Source: Pithys albifrons albifrons (lineage: Eukaryota; Chordata; Aves; Passeriformes; Thamnophilidae). From it: DNA of 64,000 nucleotides. Shown one piece after another: positions 1 to 11,860 of the stretch. The stretch lies in assembly GCF_047495875.1 (NCBI RefSeq), contig NC_092460.1:40404073-40468072 (forward strand), in the 5' to 3' direction. Below the pieces are notes generated by a model that was given only the letters and a program-made list of their open reading frames with translations, was not told the origin of the DNA and did no database searches. Positions within the stretch are counted from its first letter, which is position 1, and each line of letters begins with the position of its first letter. Both the position numbers and the translations under genes were made by a program.

Positions 1-392
1 ATATTCAGCCTGGGGAAGAGAAGGTTGTGTGGAGACCTCACAACACCTTCCAGTATCTGAAGGGGCCTCCAGGGAAGTTGGAGAGGGACTTTTCATCAGG
101 AACTGTAGTGAAAGGAAAGGGGAAATGCTTCAAAGAAGGGAAGTTTGAGTATAGATATACAGAAGAAATAATTTACTGTGAGAGTGGTGAGGCACTGGAA
201 CAGGTTGACACCTGTGATAAGTGTGAGGAGAGTTGTGGATATCCCATCCCTGGAAGTGTCCAAGGCCAGGCTGGATGGGATTCTGAGCAACCTGGTCTAG
301 TGGAAGGTGTCCCTGCCCATGGCAGGAGAGCTGTAATGAGATGATCTTTAAAGTCCCTTCCAACCCAAACCATCCCATGATTCTATTATAAC
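1..392 (+). mobile_element. CR1 LINE, 3' portion, cut by window start
   Basis: The whole stretch follows the end of CR1 ORF2 and the 3' end. It begins with the segment encoding a decayed form of the CR1 C-terminus (residues like FQYLKGPPGKLERD are readable from about position 45) and passes the CACTGGAACAGGTTG block near 195. It ends with the avian CR1 tail (GATGATCTTTAAAGTCCCTT, then ATGATTCTATTATA). CR1 is a non-LTR retrotransposon whose copies are usually 5' truncated; here the 5' limit lies outside the window. The reading frame is broken around 205-235, where extra bases interrupt the usual block. It is a dead copy. Confidence 0.92.
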
Positions 393-846
393 AAGAAGCT
401 GATCAAACCTTTCTCTACAGGACTGTTCCTGCAGAGAATCAAGAAAATGCCTAATTTCAGTCATCCCAAAAGATCCAGTTGTCTGAGGGAACTGCAAAAA
501 AGGCTGTTGCTTAGTCCATGTGCCCCACCAAGCAGTATGATCACCTGAGAGGACCCTCAGCATGTTTGCATTGACCAGGCAAAGCGAGGGACTCCTTTGC
601 ACAGCAGGATGTCTTAACATCCACCTACAGAGTGTCTCTGACAGTCTGTTACTCTGCAATGCTAACCAAGCAGAAATAAGGCTACTTATCCTGGTGCAGT
701 TTTGCTGATAGATTGGAGGATCTGAAGGTTCTCCCTGAGCAAAGGTGCAGGCTTTTAAGTTGTATAAAGTTACCTCTTAAAAGTGTCAAGATGGTTGCTG
801 GGCTACAGATACATCAATTATCATTGGGAGATGGTAGCAAACCTTT
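393..846. other. Unannotated spacer
   Basis: I see no repeat family, RNA gene or convincing coding segment here. Short open frames occur on the minus strand but lack any recognisable domain. Confidence 0.5.
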
Positions 847-1365
847 CACAGAATCACAGAATCATTTAGATTTGAAATGACCTCCAAGATCATCACGTCC
901 AACCTGTGATTGATTACCACCGTGTCAACTAGACCAGAGCGCTGAGTGCCATGTCCAGTCTTTCCTTAAACAACTCCAGGGCTGGGGACTCCACCACCTC
1001 CCTCGGCAGCCCCTTCCAAAGCCTGACCACCCTTTCAGTGAAGAAAATCTTCCTGATGTCCAACCTAAACCTTAGCCTGTTTCAGCTTGAGGTCATTTCC
1101 TCTTGTCCTGTTCCCTGGAAGAAGAGCCTGAATGCCGCCTGTCAGGGTGTTGCAGAGAGTGCAAAGGTCACCTCTGAGACTCCTTTTCTCCAGGCTAAAC
1201 ACTTTCAGCTCCCTCAGCTGCTCCTAATAGGACTTGTGCTGCAGACCCTTTCCCAGCTCCATTGCCCTTCTCTGGACATGCTCCAGCTCCTCAATGTCTT
1301 TCTCAAAGTGAGAGGCCCAGAAATGGACACAGGACTTGAGGTGCAGCTCCACCTGTGCAACCTCT
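847..1365 (-). mobile_element. CR1 LINE, 5'-truncated, antisense
   Basis: Read on the minus strand this is a CR1 3' portion. On the plus strand it starts with the reversed tail (CACAGAATCACAGAATCA), followed by the reversed ORF2 end in which CACCACCTCCCTCGGCAGCC, GAAGAAAATCTTCCTGATGT and TTCTCTGGACATGCTCCAGC are characteristic. A 160-residue open frame on the plus strand over this element is antisense to CR1 and is not a gene. The copy belongs to the same general type as those at 22.5, 28.1, 39.0 and 54.5 kb. The 5' truncation point near 1360 is approximate. Confidence 0.9.
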
Positions 1366-3189
1366 TTCCTTTGAGGAAAGGCTCTTCTCGAAGAACAAAT
1401 CATTTAATCAAATATTTCTGTTACTCTCAATAATGATGCCTTTTATTTTCACTTCTTCCTCAAACAATGCCTTCACAAAAAATGACCTCTGGAAGTTAAC
1501 TAAAGAAAAATTAAATTGAAACCAAACTGCTACTCTACAAAGGTCTGTTGCCAGCTGTCCCACTGCCACCCAGGACTGTGTTGTTGCTAACAACTTGTAC
1601 ATGGGAAAGCACTCAATCCTGTAGCACTGAATGGCACTCGGGTTGGATGGTATGAAAATTTTAAGTGGAGTTATGGAAGCCCAGTCACTTCATCAATTTC
1701 AAATTAGACATGACAGAGCTTTGAAGAATATGCTGTGTGGCTCACTTGAATATTAGAACCACAGACCATATTAGGAGATATTAGATTGTACTAGGAGGTA
1801 GATTTTGCTAGTTTTGATTCTCCAGTCCTGAGGAATGTGTTTACCTTCCAAGCCCAGCAGCTTTCAGAGTTTCTTGAAGGGGAAACTGTATCATGATCTT
1901 GGTTGCTCCAGGTAAACAGGTCTCACTGGCTTTGCCCTTGCAGCTCCAAGTACCAGTTCCTTGGACTGTGGATGGCTGGTGTCTCTAACAGCCAACAGAT
2001 GGGTCAACAAGGACACTGGGTTTGGAGCAAGAGGGAAGCCTGCCAGCTTTTTAAACTTTGGTGTCCAGAGACACTTAGTTGAGATTTAGTAGAACAAACA
2101 GAGGAATGCATTGTTTCTGAGGAACTGACTAATTTCATCTAAGAAATAAACAAAACAGGATTTTTTGCAATTTTTTCAGTCAGATACACCAGTAATCTAA
2201 TATAGACATATTTTCTCCTCTCTGATATCTATGATTCAACATACTAAAAGGTTTTGGATGTACATTCCTTGTTTGGAAAAAAAACCCAACAGACAAACAC
2301 CAAAATGCAAATTCAAGGTTAGTCTCACTAATTTCAGTAGGATCTCCTGGGTGCAGCTGAGGGCAGGTGGGTTTCCATGTTTGCTCACCTGGGACCCCCT
2401 GATTCTCTGTCAATCAGAAATAAATGCACTGTACTCAGTGGACATGCTGGTTTTAAACCAGAGACTGAGTCAGTAAAGGCACAATCTGAACTAGAGATGC
2501 AGAGCAAGATTAGGGTAAACAAATGAACTCACCAAGGAACAACTAAACCAAGATTTGCTTAATTGTGGTTCAAAGGACAGCTAACACTGAAAATTCATCA
2601 TCTTTTATTTCAGAGGAATGAGGCAAATGAGAGCAACATCTGACAAAAATGTAAAATTAACAGGAAGATTTCTTAGTAGAGAAAAGACAGGGAAAAAAAA
2701 AAAAAGAGAAAAATCACTGGACTTTAAAAACATATTTGGTTCCCCAAACTGCAACCTCTTCCAAGGAAGACCACTCCCTATCCTAGCAGATGTGAAAAGC
2801 AGCTTTAGATTCCCAGGACAAGATATAACTCCATCAAGTTTTTGTCTGGTTTTGTTTTGTTTTGTTAAAACAACAACAAAAGCTCACCTGAAACTCATCT
2901 CATAGTAGTATTCACATAGCTTTGCTTTTCTCAGAGCCTGTAACAATAACCCTTCCAACAAAAAAAAAAAAACTTAAATCAAAACCAAAACAAAAAACCA
3001 CTAAACATAGTTCTTGAGTGTTTCAAAATTATAAAGGTATTTTGAACACAGAAATGGAACCTCACAACAGGAAAAAAACAGTCTATGCCTGGATTGCTTC
3101 ATGAATAGCTTTCGTATTAATAAATTGATTCAGCACTATGTTCTAAGTACATATAGAGCCTATCTAGGAAGAAAGACATAGTAAGGTAA
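1366..3189. other. Unannotated spacer with A-rich tracts
   Basis: No gene or known repeat family was recognised. It contains short simple tracts: an A run near 2693-2705, a TTTTG-repeat tract near 2846-2868 followed by CAACAACAA, and an A run near 2960-2971. Background composition is AT-rich. Confidence 0.5.
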
Positions 3190-3575
3190 TATTTCCTCAA
3201 TATTTCCTCCAATATGGTGAGAGGTTTGCCATCTCTCTCAGGAGGAGTTTTACTCTGTTTGAGTCTGAAGCCATTCCCCCTTGTCCTGTCACTCCAGGCC
3301 CTTGGAAACAGTCTCTCTCCATCTTCCTTGTGGGCTCCCTTCAGGCACTGCAAGGCCACAATTAGGTCACCCCAAAACCTTCCTTCTCCAGCCTGAGCAA
3401 TCCCAACTCTCCCAGCCTTTCCTCCCAGCAGAGCTGCTTCATCCCTCTGATCATCTTGGTGTCCTTCCTCTGGCCTCACTGCCACAGTTCCATGTCCTTG
3501 CTGTGCTGGTCTCCCAGGGCTGGAGGCAGCTCTGCAGCGGGGTCTCCCCAGAGCTGAAAATCCCACCCCCTAACA
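3190..3575 (-). mobile_element. CR1 LINE internal 3' segment, antisense
   Basis: The plus strand shows the reversed CR1 ORF2 end: TGAAGCCATTCCCCCTTGTC, CCTGTCACTCCAGGCCCTTG, GGCCACAATTAGGTCACCCC and GAGCTGCTTCATCCCTCTGA. The corresponding block recurs at 48.4-48.7 kb. On the minus strand a decayed frame contains residues like LIVALQCLKGAHKEDGERLF and GNGFRLKQSKTPPERDG, matching the CR1 ORF2 C-terminus. The tail unit is missing, so either the 3' end was lost or it diverged beyond recognition at 3120-3190. Confidence 0.88.
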
Positions 3576-3865
3576 GACCCAGCCAGAATATACAGCCGCC
3601 AGTACAGTCTCTCCAGGACTGACTTTCAGGTGGCACTACAATTCATAAGTAAAGCAGGGCCAGGTTATGGTATAAACCTTTGGCATGCAAAGCCTTCTTC
3701 CTCTAGGCTGCTTTATGTGCTGGTGCCACAGAGCAGAACTGAAGGATGTGTTTGGCAGATGGTTGCCCTAACCACACACATCTGAGCTGAAAGTACAACT
3801 CTTCCTGAAGACACAGATGTGGAAAAAGTAAGTATTCATGTTGTCATTTACAAGGTGAAGAATAT

Positions 3866-3995
3866 CTAGCAGAGGTCCTACCAGGTTTGGGGCCATGACC
3901 ACTGGGGAGCCTATTTCAGTGCTCAACCAACTTCTCAATGAAGAACCTTTTCCTAGTATCTCATCTAACTCTCCCCGACCACAGAGATCCCTCAA
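3866..3995 (-). mobile_element. Old CR1 fragment, antisense
   Basis: A short block resembles the reversed CR1 3' region in which a 'preceding line' such as GACCACTGGGGAGCCTATTT is followed by AATGAAGAACCTTTTCCTAG. Divergence is high and both ends are indistinct, which suggests an older insertion than its neighbours. It lies 290 bp from another minus-strand CR1 and could be a separate insertion or a remnant of the same one. Confidence 0.65.
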
Positions 3996-4254
3996 ACAAA
4001 CTTCCATTTTTTTTGTTCAAAGTCTTGGGGATCTCAGTTCTTCCAGTCTATGTCAGCAGGGTTTTATGTTACTAAAGAAATCTGCTTTAGAGAGACACCT
4101 GAAACTAGAGGGCAACTAGGTGAGATCTCTGGTGGTCAGGAAGCACAAAGTGGGATCACTGTGAGAGAGCCTGACCCAAGTATGAATGCTGCTTGTGAGT
4201 GATGGAGCTGAGGTGGGTGAGGAGCATGTCAGAACACCACTGTGATGACAACGT

Positions 4255-4395
4255 CATGGAGTTACAGACAGGCCTGGGTTGGAAGGCAGAGAATAGATCA
4301 TCTTGTTCCAACCCTCATGCGATGGGCAGGGACACCTTCCACTAGACCAGGCTGCTTAAAATCCCTTCCAGCCTGATCTTGAACACTTCTCTGAC
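4255..4395 (-). mobile_element. CR1 LINE 3' end, antisense
   Basis: Reversed CR1 tail region: GGCCTGGGTTGGAAGGCAGA, then GATCATCTTGTTCCAACCCT, GGGCAGGGACACCTTCCACT and AGACCAGGCTGCTTAAAATC. Only about the last 140 bp of the element are present, a typical strong 5' truncation. Confidence 0.88.
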
Positions 4396-7389
4396 AGGAA
4401 AGCAGGCACAATTTGTAGAAAAATTCCAAGATTTGGTCAATGCAGCAAAAAGCAAATCTATGACAATCTTATATGTCCTGCAGGGAGGGCAAGGGCAGCA
4501 CTAGGAAGGGCAGAAAGAGCAGGACAAGACAAAATGCCAACCACATATTGATCTCTGCCATTCCCACTGATGCACATTTACATTGTCCTGCATATATGTA
4601 CATCCAGCTTATATGTGAGTCCCTTCTCATTGGCAAAAGAAACCTGACCTGAAACTTGGCCTAAAACAGGATGCTGGTAAAATGCTGACTATTGAGGTTG
4701 GAGCAGTGTCTGGTGACCTCACACCTGGTGTGTCATTGAACTGTCTGAAAGCATTAAAGGGTAAAGCTGAAGAAAAATGGAACAGGGGAGATGGAATGGG
4801 CTGCAAATGGATAGAAAGAATCTAGAGGATAGAAAAAAATTATTATATAGAAGAAGAAAGAGTGGTTAGAAAAATGTGCAGAAAATAAGAAATTCAGAGG
4901 AGAAAAGCCTAAGATAATAGAACTAGGGAAAATCGATTCAGAGCATTTGTATTAAATGTCAGGGAGGAAGTTGGAAAGGCATAATATTGAAAATTGGCTA
5001 GCTGTGATTTAAACAATGAATTAGTGTTGGATTTATGAGACAGAATTCTTTTATAGTAGAAGGGAAACAGGGAAGAGAGAAATAGAGAGTGCAAAAGTCA
5101 GAGTAATTACAGAAGGCAGACAAAGAAAGGAAAGAGATCCTCTGTTTTTGGAACATCATCTTTATTTCTGAATGCTCTAATGCCAGAAAGTTGTGAATGA
5201 AATTGAGGAAAGTCAGAAAACTGAAAAAAGCATAATTGAAAAATAGAGAAGAAATCTTAAATTAAAAAAAATCCACATGAACCCTGTAAGATAAAGAACA
5301 GGATTAAACGAAGGACAGCTTAAGTCAAGTATTTGAGGAATAAATTTAGTAAACAGTAACAAGGAAGGAAAGCTGCTCAAGATGTTGGGATATCTAAGTG
5401 GGATAACATGCAAATATGAAAAAACAGCAAAGAAAACCTATTCTTTTAGGAAGATTTTTCTAGAGTGTGGATTTATCTACATCATCCATCTGGAAAGTCA
5501 GTCACGTAGAATAAGACTCTGCAAATTATTTGAGAAATGAGTGGAAAGGTTTTTTTAACTTATCACGGGGGCTAAAAACATTGAAGTGAATAAAGATTTT
5601 CTAACTTTTGGATGTACAAACTCAGGAAAGACCCCCAAACATGTGAAATTATATGCCTCTCTTAATGACCATGGATTTGTTATCTATCCCAGAGCAGGAT
5701 TCTCTGTTTCTAAGGTGGTGTCACTGGAGTTTATTTTTGTTGTTACCTTGTATTTCAGTTTTGTGCATACCACTTACATGCTAGGAATGGGTAGGACAGT
5801 GTAGGGAATGCTACATAAAGGACACACAGAGACATGTTTCCACATTCTTCCAAAGCATTTCTTAAATACTTCTGCTGTAGCTCTTGCACCTAAGAAGCTT
5901 TTTTTTATTTTTTACCTCAACTGACTATGCATTATTTATTTTATTTCCTAAGGTATTAGTCTTATCATTATCATTTAGCATTTCTGAAACAAAGCTCATC
6001 ATAGATTTCAGCATTTAGTTGTACTACGAGTTTCTCTCACATGCAGCACACTGGGGAAATGGGTTACATGTCTCCCTCAGATTTACAAGGTCTGTATTTG
6101 ACAGCCAAAAGCCATAGTATCTGATCTTGGCTTGAAGCAGAAACAAAACACTGCCCACGTCTCACCTCTTGGGGGGACAGAGTCTGATTTTGCCTTGCAA
6201 GTGTGTCCACCTCCTGGCTGAGGCAGAAGTCACAAGAGAGGATGCTATCTTAGAACTCGTCTAACCACAGAGCTATTCAGAGCAGCTGTTGGGTTTAAAT
6301 TTCATGTTCACAACCTCAATTCACTTCTGAGTGTAGACAAGCCTCTAAAAACTGACAGAGTACAAAGTACTTCTTCCTTCTGCAAATCTATGGTTCACTG
6401 CCTGTTACCTCTGACTGTATCGATTCACACTTCTGGCAAATGTAGGTGAATTTTTGTAGGGCATTGCCTAGAAATACATATTTCTGAATTAACTAGATCA
6501 ACACTTTCTCAGATGCTAACTCAGCTAATGTAAGATAAAATATGTAAGCTCAGTCTCAAAATAAAGTAATTAATTGCTGGAAGGTGAGAAAGAGCAACTG
6601 AGAAGAAGCACATTTATTGCTGTGGTTCCATTGTGGGCAACATGCACAGAGGAAGCACAGAAAACATTGAAGGAGTGCTTCAAATACTACCCTGTAGGAT
6701 GCAATTCCCAGGAGCATTTCTATCACCTCTGGTGCAGGTTTGATATAGATAACACAAATGGATCTTGTTCTACAGAATCTGGGTATTTACATGGTTAGGC
6801 AAGTGGTGACTCCCTCTGAAGTACCAGCAGAGCAGCAATGAGTCATGTACACTGATTTTCCAGCACTGCATGATGGAAACATGGAATACTCTGCTATCCT
6901 TTGCATGTGCTTTGAAATGCAACCAACACATTACTCCTCTGAGCCACAGGTAACTCCCACCAATCTTTGTTTTCAACAAGTTCAGACACACAACCTTCCC
7001 CAACACACCAGCATCCTCATTCACACGCATCTTCATCACGCATTTCCTCAGATGGAAATTTCAAACACAAGCTTAGAAGCCAAATTGGGAAAGACCCTTT
7101 TGCATGTGTGTGAAGAGGTGGAGAGGAGAGAGAGGCAAAGATAAGAGAGGGACGAGTATATGGCCCTGCTCTGACCTTTCAAATGCTTGTTGCTCTGAAG
7201 GAAAGGACCACCTTGCTTAGTTTACTTGGACCATGTGAAGGGAAGAAGGAGACTTAACTGAAGTGGATGCTTGAGTGTGGTTTTATTTCAAAGTCCTTGG
7301 GAAGTATATTCTTCCCTGAGGCTTTTGTGGAGGAGTCCCTTTCCCCTATGGACATGATACAATCAGGAACATAGCTGTATATATTCCCT
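4396..7389. other. Unannotated stretch, includes purine-rich block
   Basis: No gene or interspersed repeat was recognised. The part at 4740-5420 is strikingly purine-rich on the plus strand (listed separately). The remainder is AT-rich and ordinary; short open frames at 5586-5804 and 6574-6798 have no recognisable domain and no splice context I would trust. Confidence 0.5.
4740..5420. repeat. Purine-rich (A/G) low-complexity block
   Basis: On the plus strand this stretch is dominated by AGAAGAAAG- and GGAAAGAGA-like words, with few C residues. There is no single repeating unit, so it is compositional skew rather than a microsatellite. The short minus-strand frames inside it, rich in Phe, Leu and Ser, follow directly from the skew. 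Confidence 0.6.
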
Positions 7390-7608
7390 CTAGCGCTCAT
7401 TTCACAACCTTGAAACTACTCCACATCCACCCTTACCATTCCTCTCATCACACGCACATCCCATCTGTCCCCTCAGAAAGTGACTTATCCCCACATCCCC
7501 CACTGACAGATGCACGAACATTCTCCCACACAGGAACAGCTGCCATCCCCCTCTGTCATCCCTACCCACACCACCCTTCTTTCCACTGTCTACTCCCAGT
7601 CACCACCA

Positions 7609-7610
<2 letters not shown>
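7390..7610. repeat. C-rich, G-poor block leading into (AC)n
   Basis: The plus strand is rich in CACC, CATCC and TCCC words with very few G residues. It runs directly into the microsatellite that follows, and may be a degenerate extension of that simple-sequence locus. Confidence 0.5.

Positions 7611-7643
<33 letters not shown>
7611..7643 (+). repeat. (AC)n microsatellite
   Basis: An uninterrupted AC dinucleotide tract of about 16 units. It should be length-variable between individuals. Plus-strand frames crossing it encode runs of Thr-His, which is an artefact. Confidence 0.97.
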
Positions 7644-7645
<2 letters not shown>

Positions 7646-8989
7646 GCCCTGCACCAGCAAACATCTGCAGGGATGCCCAGATGGTCCAGCCCTTGCAAAC
7701 AGATTTCTCTGGCTGTGTCATGGCTGCAAAGGAGTCCAGGCAGGCACAAATACTCCCCACACACAGCTCAATTGCTCTTTCTTTGATCTTCTTCCTGCAA
7801 CAATCCAGCAGGAATTGTACCCATCAATCCCTTTTTCTTTTCTCAGCCAGCTGGCAGGTTGATGCCATGATTTGGATTCTATTTTTCCAGCAGAGGGGAC
7901 AGAGTGGTCAGAGGCCAGGCCATCACCCTGAGTCACACTGGTGGCACTGCACTGGGCAGGCTGTGGTCTAGGGTTCCCAGTGTCTAGGACTGCATGCCCC
8001 CCAGTGTACAAGTGTTTCACCATTCCCACCACACACAGCCTGCCATGGTGGGAAGTTCACTCCCACCACAGGAGAAAGGTGCTTTCTTCAGACAACAACC
8101 CGCTGCAAGCACTGCCAGGAAAAATTGTCCAGCTGGAGAGTTGGAACTGGACTCTGCAGTGGGAAATCAGTGTCAAAAATAGGACAATGGGTTCCTTACA
8201 AAACCCATGGCTATACAAACACTAATTGTCTATTATTTTACAGGCTGCTTATCTTTTTTTAGCAGGAATTGATCCTTGGAATAAACAGGAAAGGGATCCA
8301 TGAGCCATAGTTCATGTGACTGATGGTGTGTAAGGCTGGGCTCAGAAGCTTCAGCCTTTAAGTTTAGAGGTTCTGTGTGATCAGACTGACTTCTTCCAGT
8401 GCAAGTCTCACAGAATTACTGACAGTCTTGTGACCAGCTATGCGTGGAAACTAGCACTTTCCTATGCAGGGTAGGACAGAGCTTAAGAAGACACTAAAGC
8501 CTTAGGCAAGCTGGACAATTTGAAGATGTTTGTGGATCAGATTTGAAGAACAGATGTCACCAATACATGCATTTGTTTTGAAGGGAAAGAAATTCTTTGT
8601 GTTTGTCTCTCACACCCAAGAAATATCCTATGTTTTCAAACTTCAACCAACTGCACTACTTCCAGCCATGGAGAAAGCTAGTCCTTTTCAGTGACATCTG
8701 TAGTCCTTATGTGCACTTCAGCCCAGTGGTTGTTCATCCAAGAGCCCTGTTGACTACCTAGTAGCCCCCCTGTTAACCTGTCCCAGAGAAATCACCCTGA
8801 CACTTTGTGCCAGCAGCACTGAAGTTTTAAGGCACAAAAAAAGATTTATTGATATGCTTCAAAATGAATCTGGTTTAAATGTTATAGTTAGACATACTAG
8901 GATATCCTCAGGATTATTCAGCAGTTCTTCATAAAAAGCCATCCAAAAAAAAATCTCTGAAGGAGAGCCTGCTTGCTGTGCAAGTCATG
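7644..8989. other. Unannotated spacer
   Basis: No gene or repeat family was recognised. Composition is moderately GC-rich at 7650-8200 and AT-rich afterwards. Short open frames at 7941-8225 have no recognisable domain. Confidence 0.5.
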
Positions 8990-11860
8990 CAGAAGGCAAG
9001 TTCCTCTAGCACACGTTCGGTCCTATCGCTACCCACACACCAAACCATGTTCTCTGTTAGTCATCTTTCCCTACCCTCCTTCTAAATGCAAACATTGCTT
9101 TCTTAGCACTCACAAAACTCACCTCTGTTGTGTGCCTTACATAACTGATTTCAACACGGAGAGTTGTGCCACAAATGCAGTGGACATGTGATCCTTCAGC
9201 CGGCCTCTGATAGCCGTCTTACACACCAGCACAGCTTCCTGGGTGGGTGTTTGGAACTTCCACACAGGCATCCATCCCTTGCAGCACTCCAGAACTCTTA
9301 CATGCCCCTAAAGGATTTCATCTTTTTCCTAGGTTGTTCTCAGCTCATGCTTCCCTCTGCAGCTCTTCCAGTCATACAAGTACAACACTCACTGAACACC
9401 CTGATCCTCACACAGAACCAGCATCCTGTATATCCATACACATATCATCAATGTCTATCTGGATTTACCTGTGTCTCTTGCTTGCTCTCCCCTTGCACTT
9501 AACTCCCAATCTGCTCTCATTCTGCTCTGCATGCACATAGGGCCCCTTGCACACTTAGTCTGCCTTGAACTAAGAGGCAGATAACTACAGATGGCTCAAG
9601 CCGTCATAAACTTTTTCTCACTCCTCATCACTCTTCCCTCCCCCACAAGCGGTTTTCCTTCTCCCAGGCCCCACACCCAGGTCTGCAATCCTCACCTGTG
9701 CTTCCCTCATTTATTCAGAGCATGCTGTGTGCACAAATCTCCCTTATCAGGCACAACTTTTCACTCTCTTCACTTTCTCTTCCCCAGCCCTTGCAAGCAG
9801 GCACAAGGTGACAGGTTCCTTCCTCGCTTACACACTGTTGTGGATCGACCTACGCTGAGCTTCTTGCCCCTTGTAACATGAACTGTCATTCCCATTCACT
9901 TCCACTCCATGCTCTACAGCTCCCAACTCTGCTCACCTCCCCACACACTTCACACTTTACTTCTGACCTTAGTACAGCCATGTGGCTTATACAGCCCTCC
10001 AGGTAGTTTTCCCTTCCATTTGTCCTCCCACCCCTTTACATCTTTAGTCTTTTCTCCACCAGCACATTTGTTCCATTCCCTCTTGTTGCTTCACTTAGCC
10101 AGTACCTACCACAGAGATATAAACACATTTGCGATGTCTGTTGTAAGAGAAAGTTACTCGGGGTTTTTTTTTTGTGTGTATATGTGTTCTCCTCTTCCCA
10201 CAGTCCTCACATTATTCTTTAGTTGCCATTCTTTGCCTCAAATGCTTCCCCTAAATATATTGCCCTTTCCTTCACTGTGTTCCTCCACCTACCCAGTAAT
10301 CAGGGTGGATCTGCTGGGCAAACCACTACTGCACCTTTACCTACTAAGCAATATAACCCCAAATACCCTCTCATTCTCCGTGCTCTTGCCCTGTATCATC
10401 TCTAAACCACGTCTTGCTGAGTCATCTTTACAGAAAACCCAGCTCTTCATTTCACCCTCATTCTTGCCTCCCACATTCCTTATTTTTCCTCCATTCTCGT
10501 GCTTCTCAATACTTGCCATGTCTTTATAGCCTTGTCACAGTTCATACTGCCCCCTTGATTTCCACTGTTTTGAATTTCCTCACAGCATCTTCCCATGGCT
10601 GTTCCCCCAGTTTTGTCTCTCCCTTGTAATCAGGCAGCACAGTCCAGCTTCCAACCTCCTCTGAAATTTCTGTCATCAGCTACCCCCTAACATACTTATG
10701 GGACCCTCTACCCTTTTCCCCTCACCACACCCTATCTCCATCTAGTTCATTTTTCCCCTCTGCATTCCTGTTCTCAGCACATGTTTCCATCACCATGTCA
10801 GCCTCCCCTTTCATAACACCTTCCTTGTAAACACATCCTCGTATCTATTTCTTGACAGAATCAAAGGTGTCTCCTTTTGACGCCCCCCACGAGCATCATG
10901 TAGTTGATTAATTTCCATACCTTTCTCCAAATAGCCAATAGTTCACATTTTAATTCCTCCTCCAAACATCCTTTCTGCCCTGTGCTTTCACCTTTCTCCC
11001 TGCACTCCCACTCCATACCCAACCTCCCCCTGGCAGAGCTAGCACCCTTGTTTGTCCCTTTCATATCCTCACCCAGCCTCCAGCCTGTACCTTTTTCCAT
11101 CTCTCTCAAGTGTTACTTCCCCTTCCAAGCTCCTAAACTTTTTTCCACCCACAAGGAACCTCTTTTTCCAGTTGATGTGCAGCAGCTTCCCTTTTAAGCT
11201 GACCACCTTTGCATGGCTCACCTGCCCTTATAACCTCAATACAGAACAACAATACAGGTCACTTTATTCCTGGTATATGAAACTTTCCCTCCAGGCTGCT
11301 TTTATATATCTTTTTACATACGATTTCATTTTTCTTTCCCTGAAAAAAGAAAGGCAAAACCCAAAGAACCCACAACAGAACAAACCAAACAAAACTCCTA
11401 AATCTACATTTTTGCGTGCCTCACCTCAGAGCACCCTACTCCACAAAGCACTCCCGTCCTGGCTCTGCTGGTCCATCCTCTTCTCCCCATTTTCTGGGTC
11501 CACCACCTGCAATCGTGCCTAGTTTTTCTCCCCCCACTATGCTCACACACAGAGCTCCTGGTACTGACACATGTATCTAAGCCCAGTCTTTTTACTGCTA
11601 GCAGCTGGAACCATGCTGAACTCTCTTCCATTCTCTGCTGCTTTTGTCTGCTTTGCCACAAAGCAAGGCTTTTTTAATTTCATTTTTATTATTCTTAGAT
11701 TTCCTTTTTTCTTATATCCCATTTATAGGTGTTTCTTGCACCATTCCTCCACTTACAGGCTTGCACAGATCAAGTATTCATGTCCCCAAGAATGTCTTTC
11801 CTATTTGTCTGGATTTTTTCCTGAAGGCACAATGTAAAGGCAAAACTTTACATACCATTT
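8990..11860. repeat. Long pyrimidine-skewed (C/T-rich, G-poor) region
   Basis: For about 2.9 kb the plus strand is dominated by C and T with A next and G scarce (words such as CTCTTCCC, CACCTCCC and TTTCCCTCC recur). There is no fixed period, so it is not a simple tandem repeat. Because stop codons need A or G, this strand carries artificially long frames, including a 206-residue frame at 9909-10529 rich in Ser, Leu and Pro. I do not consider these genes: they lack domain signatures and overlap in several frames. Origin unknown. Confidence 0.65.

Noticed and set aside
951..1433. 160-residue plus-strand open frame
   Set aside because: It is antisense to the minus-strand CR1 at 847-1365 and continues only briefly past it.
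7410..7971. Open frames of about 150 residues across the (AC)n tract
   Set aside because: They are driven by the C-rich block and the microsatellite (runs of His-Thr), with two overlapping frames open at once.
9909..10529. 206-residue open frame, longest in the pyrimidine-rich block
   Set aside because: Strand composition (few A/G-containing stops) explains its length; it is Ser/Leu/Pro-rich, overlaps other open frames and shows no domain.
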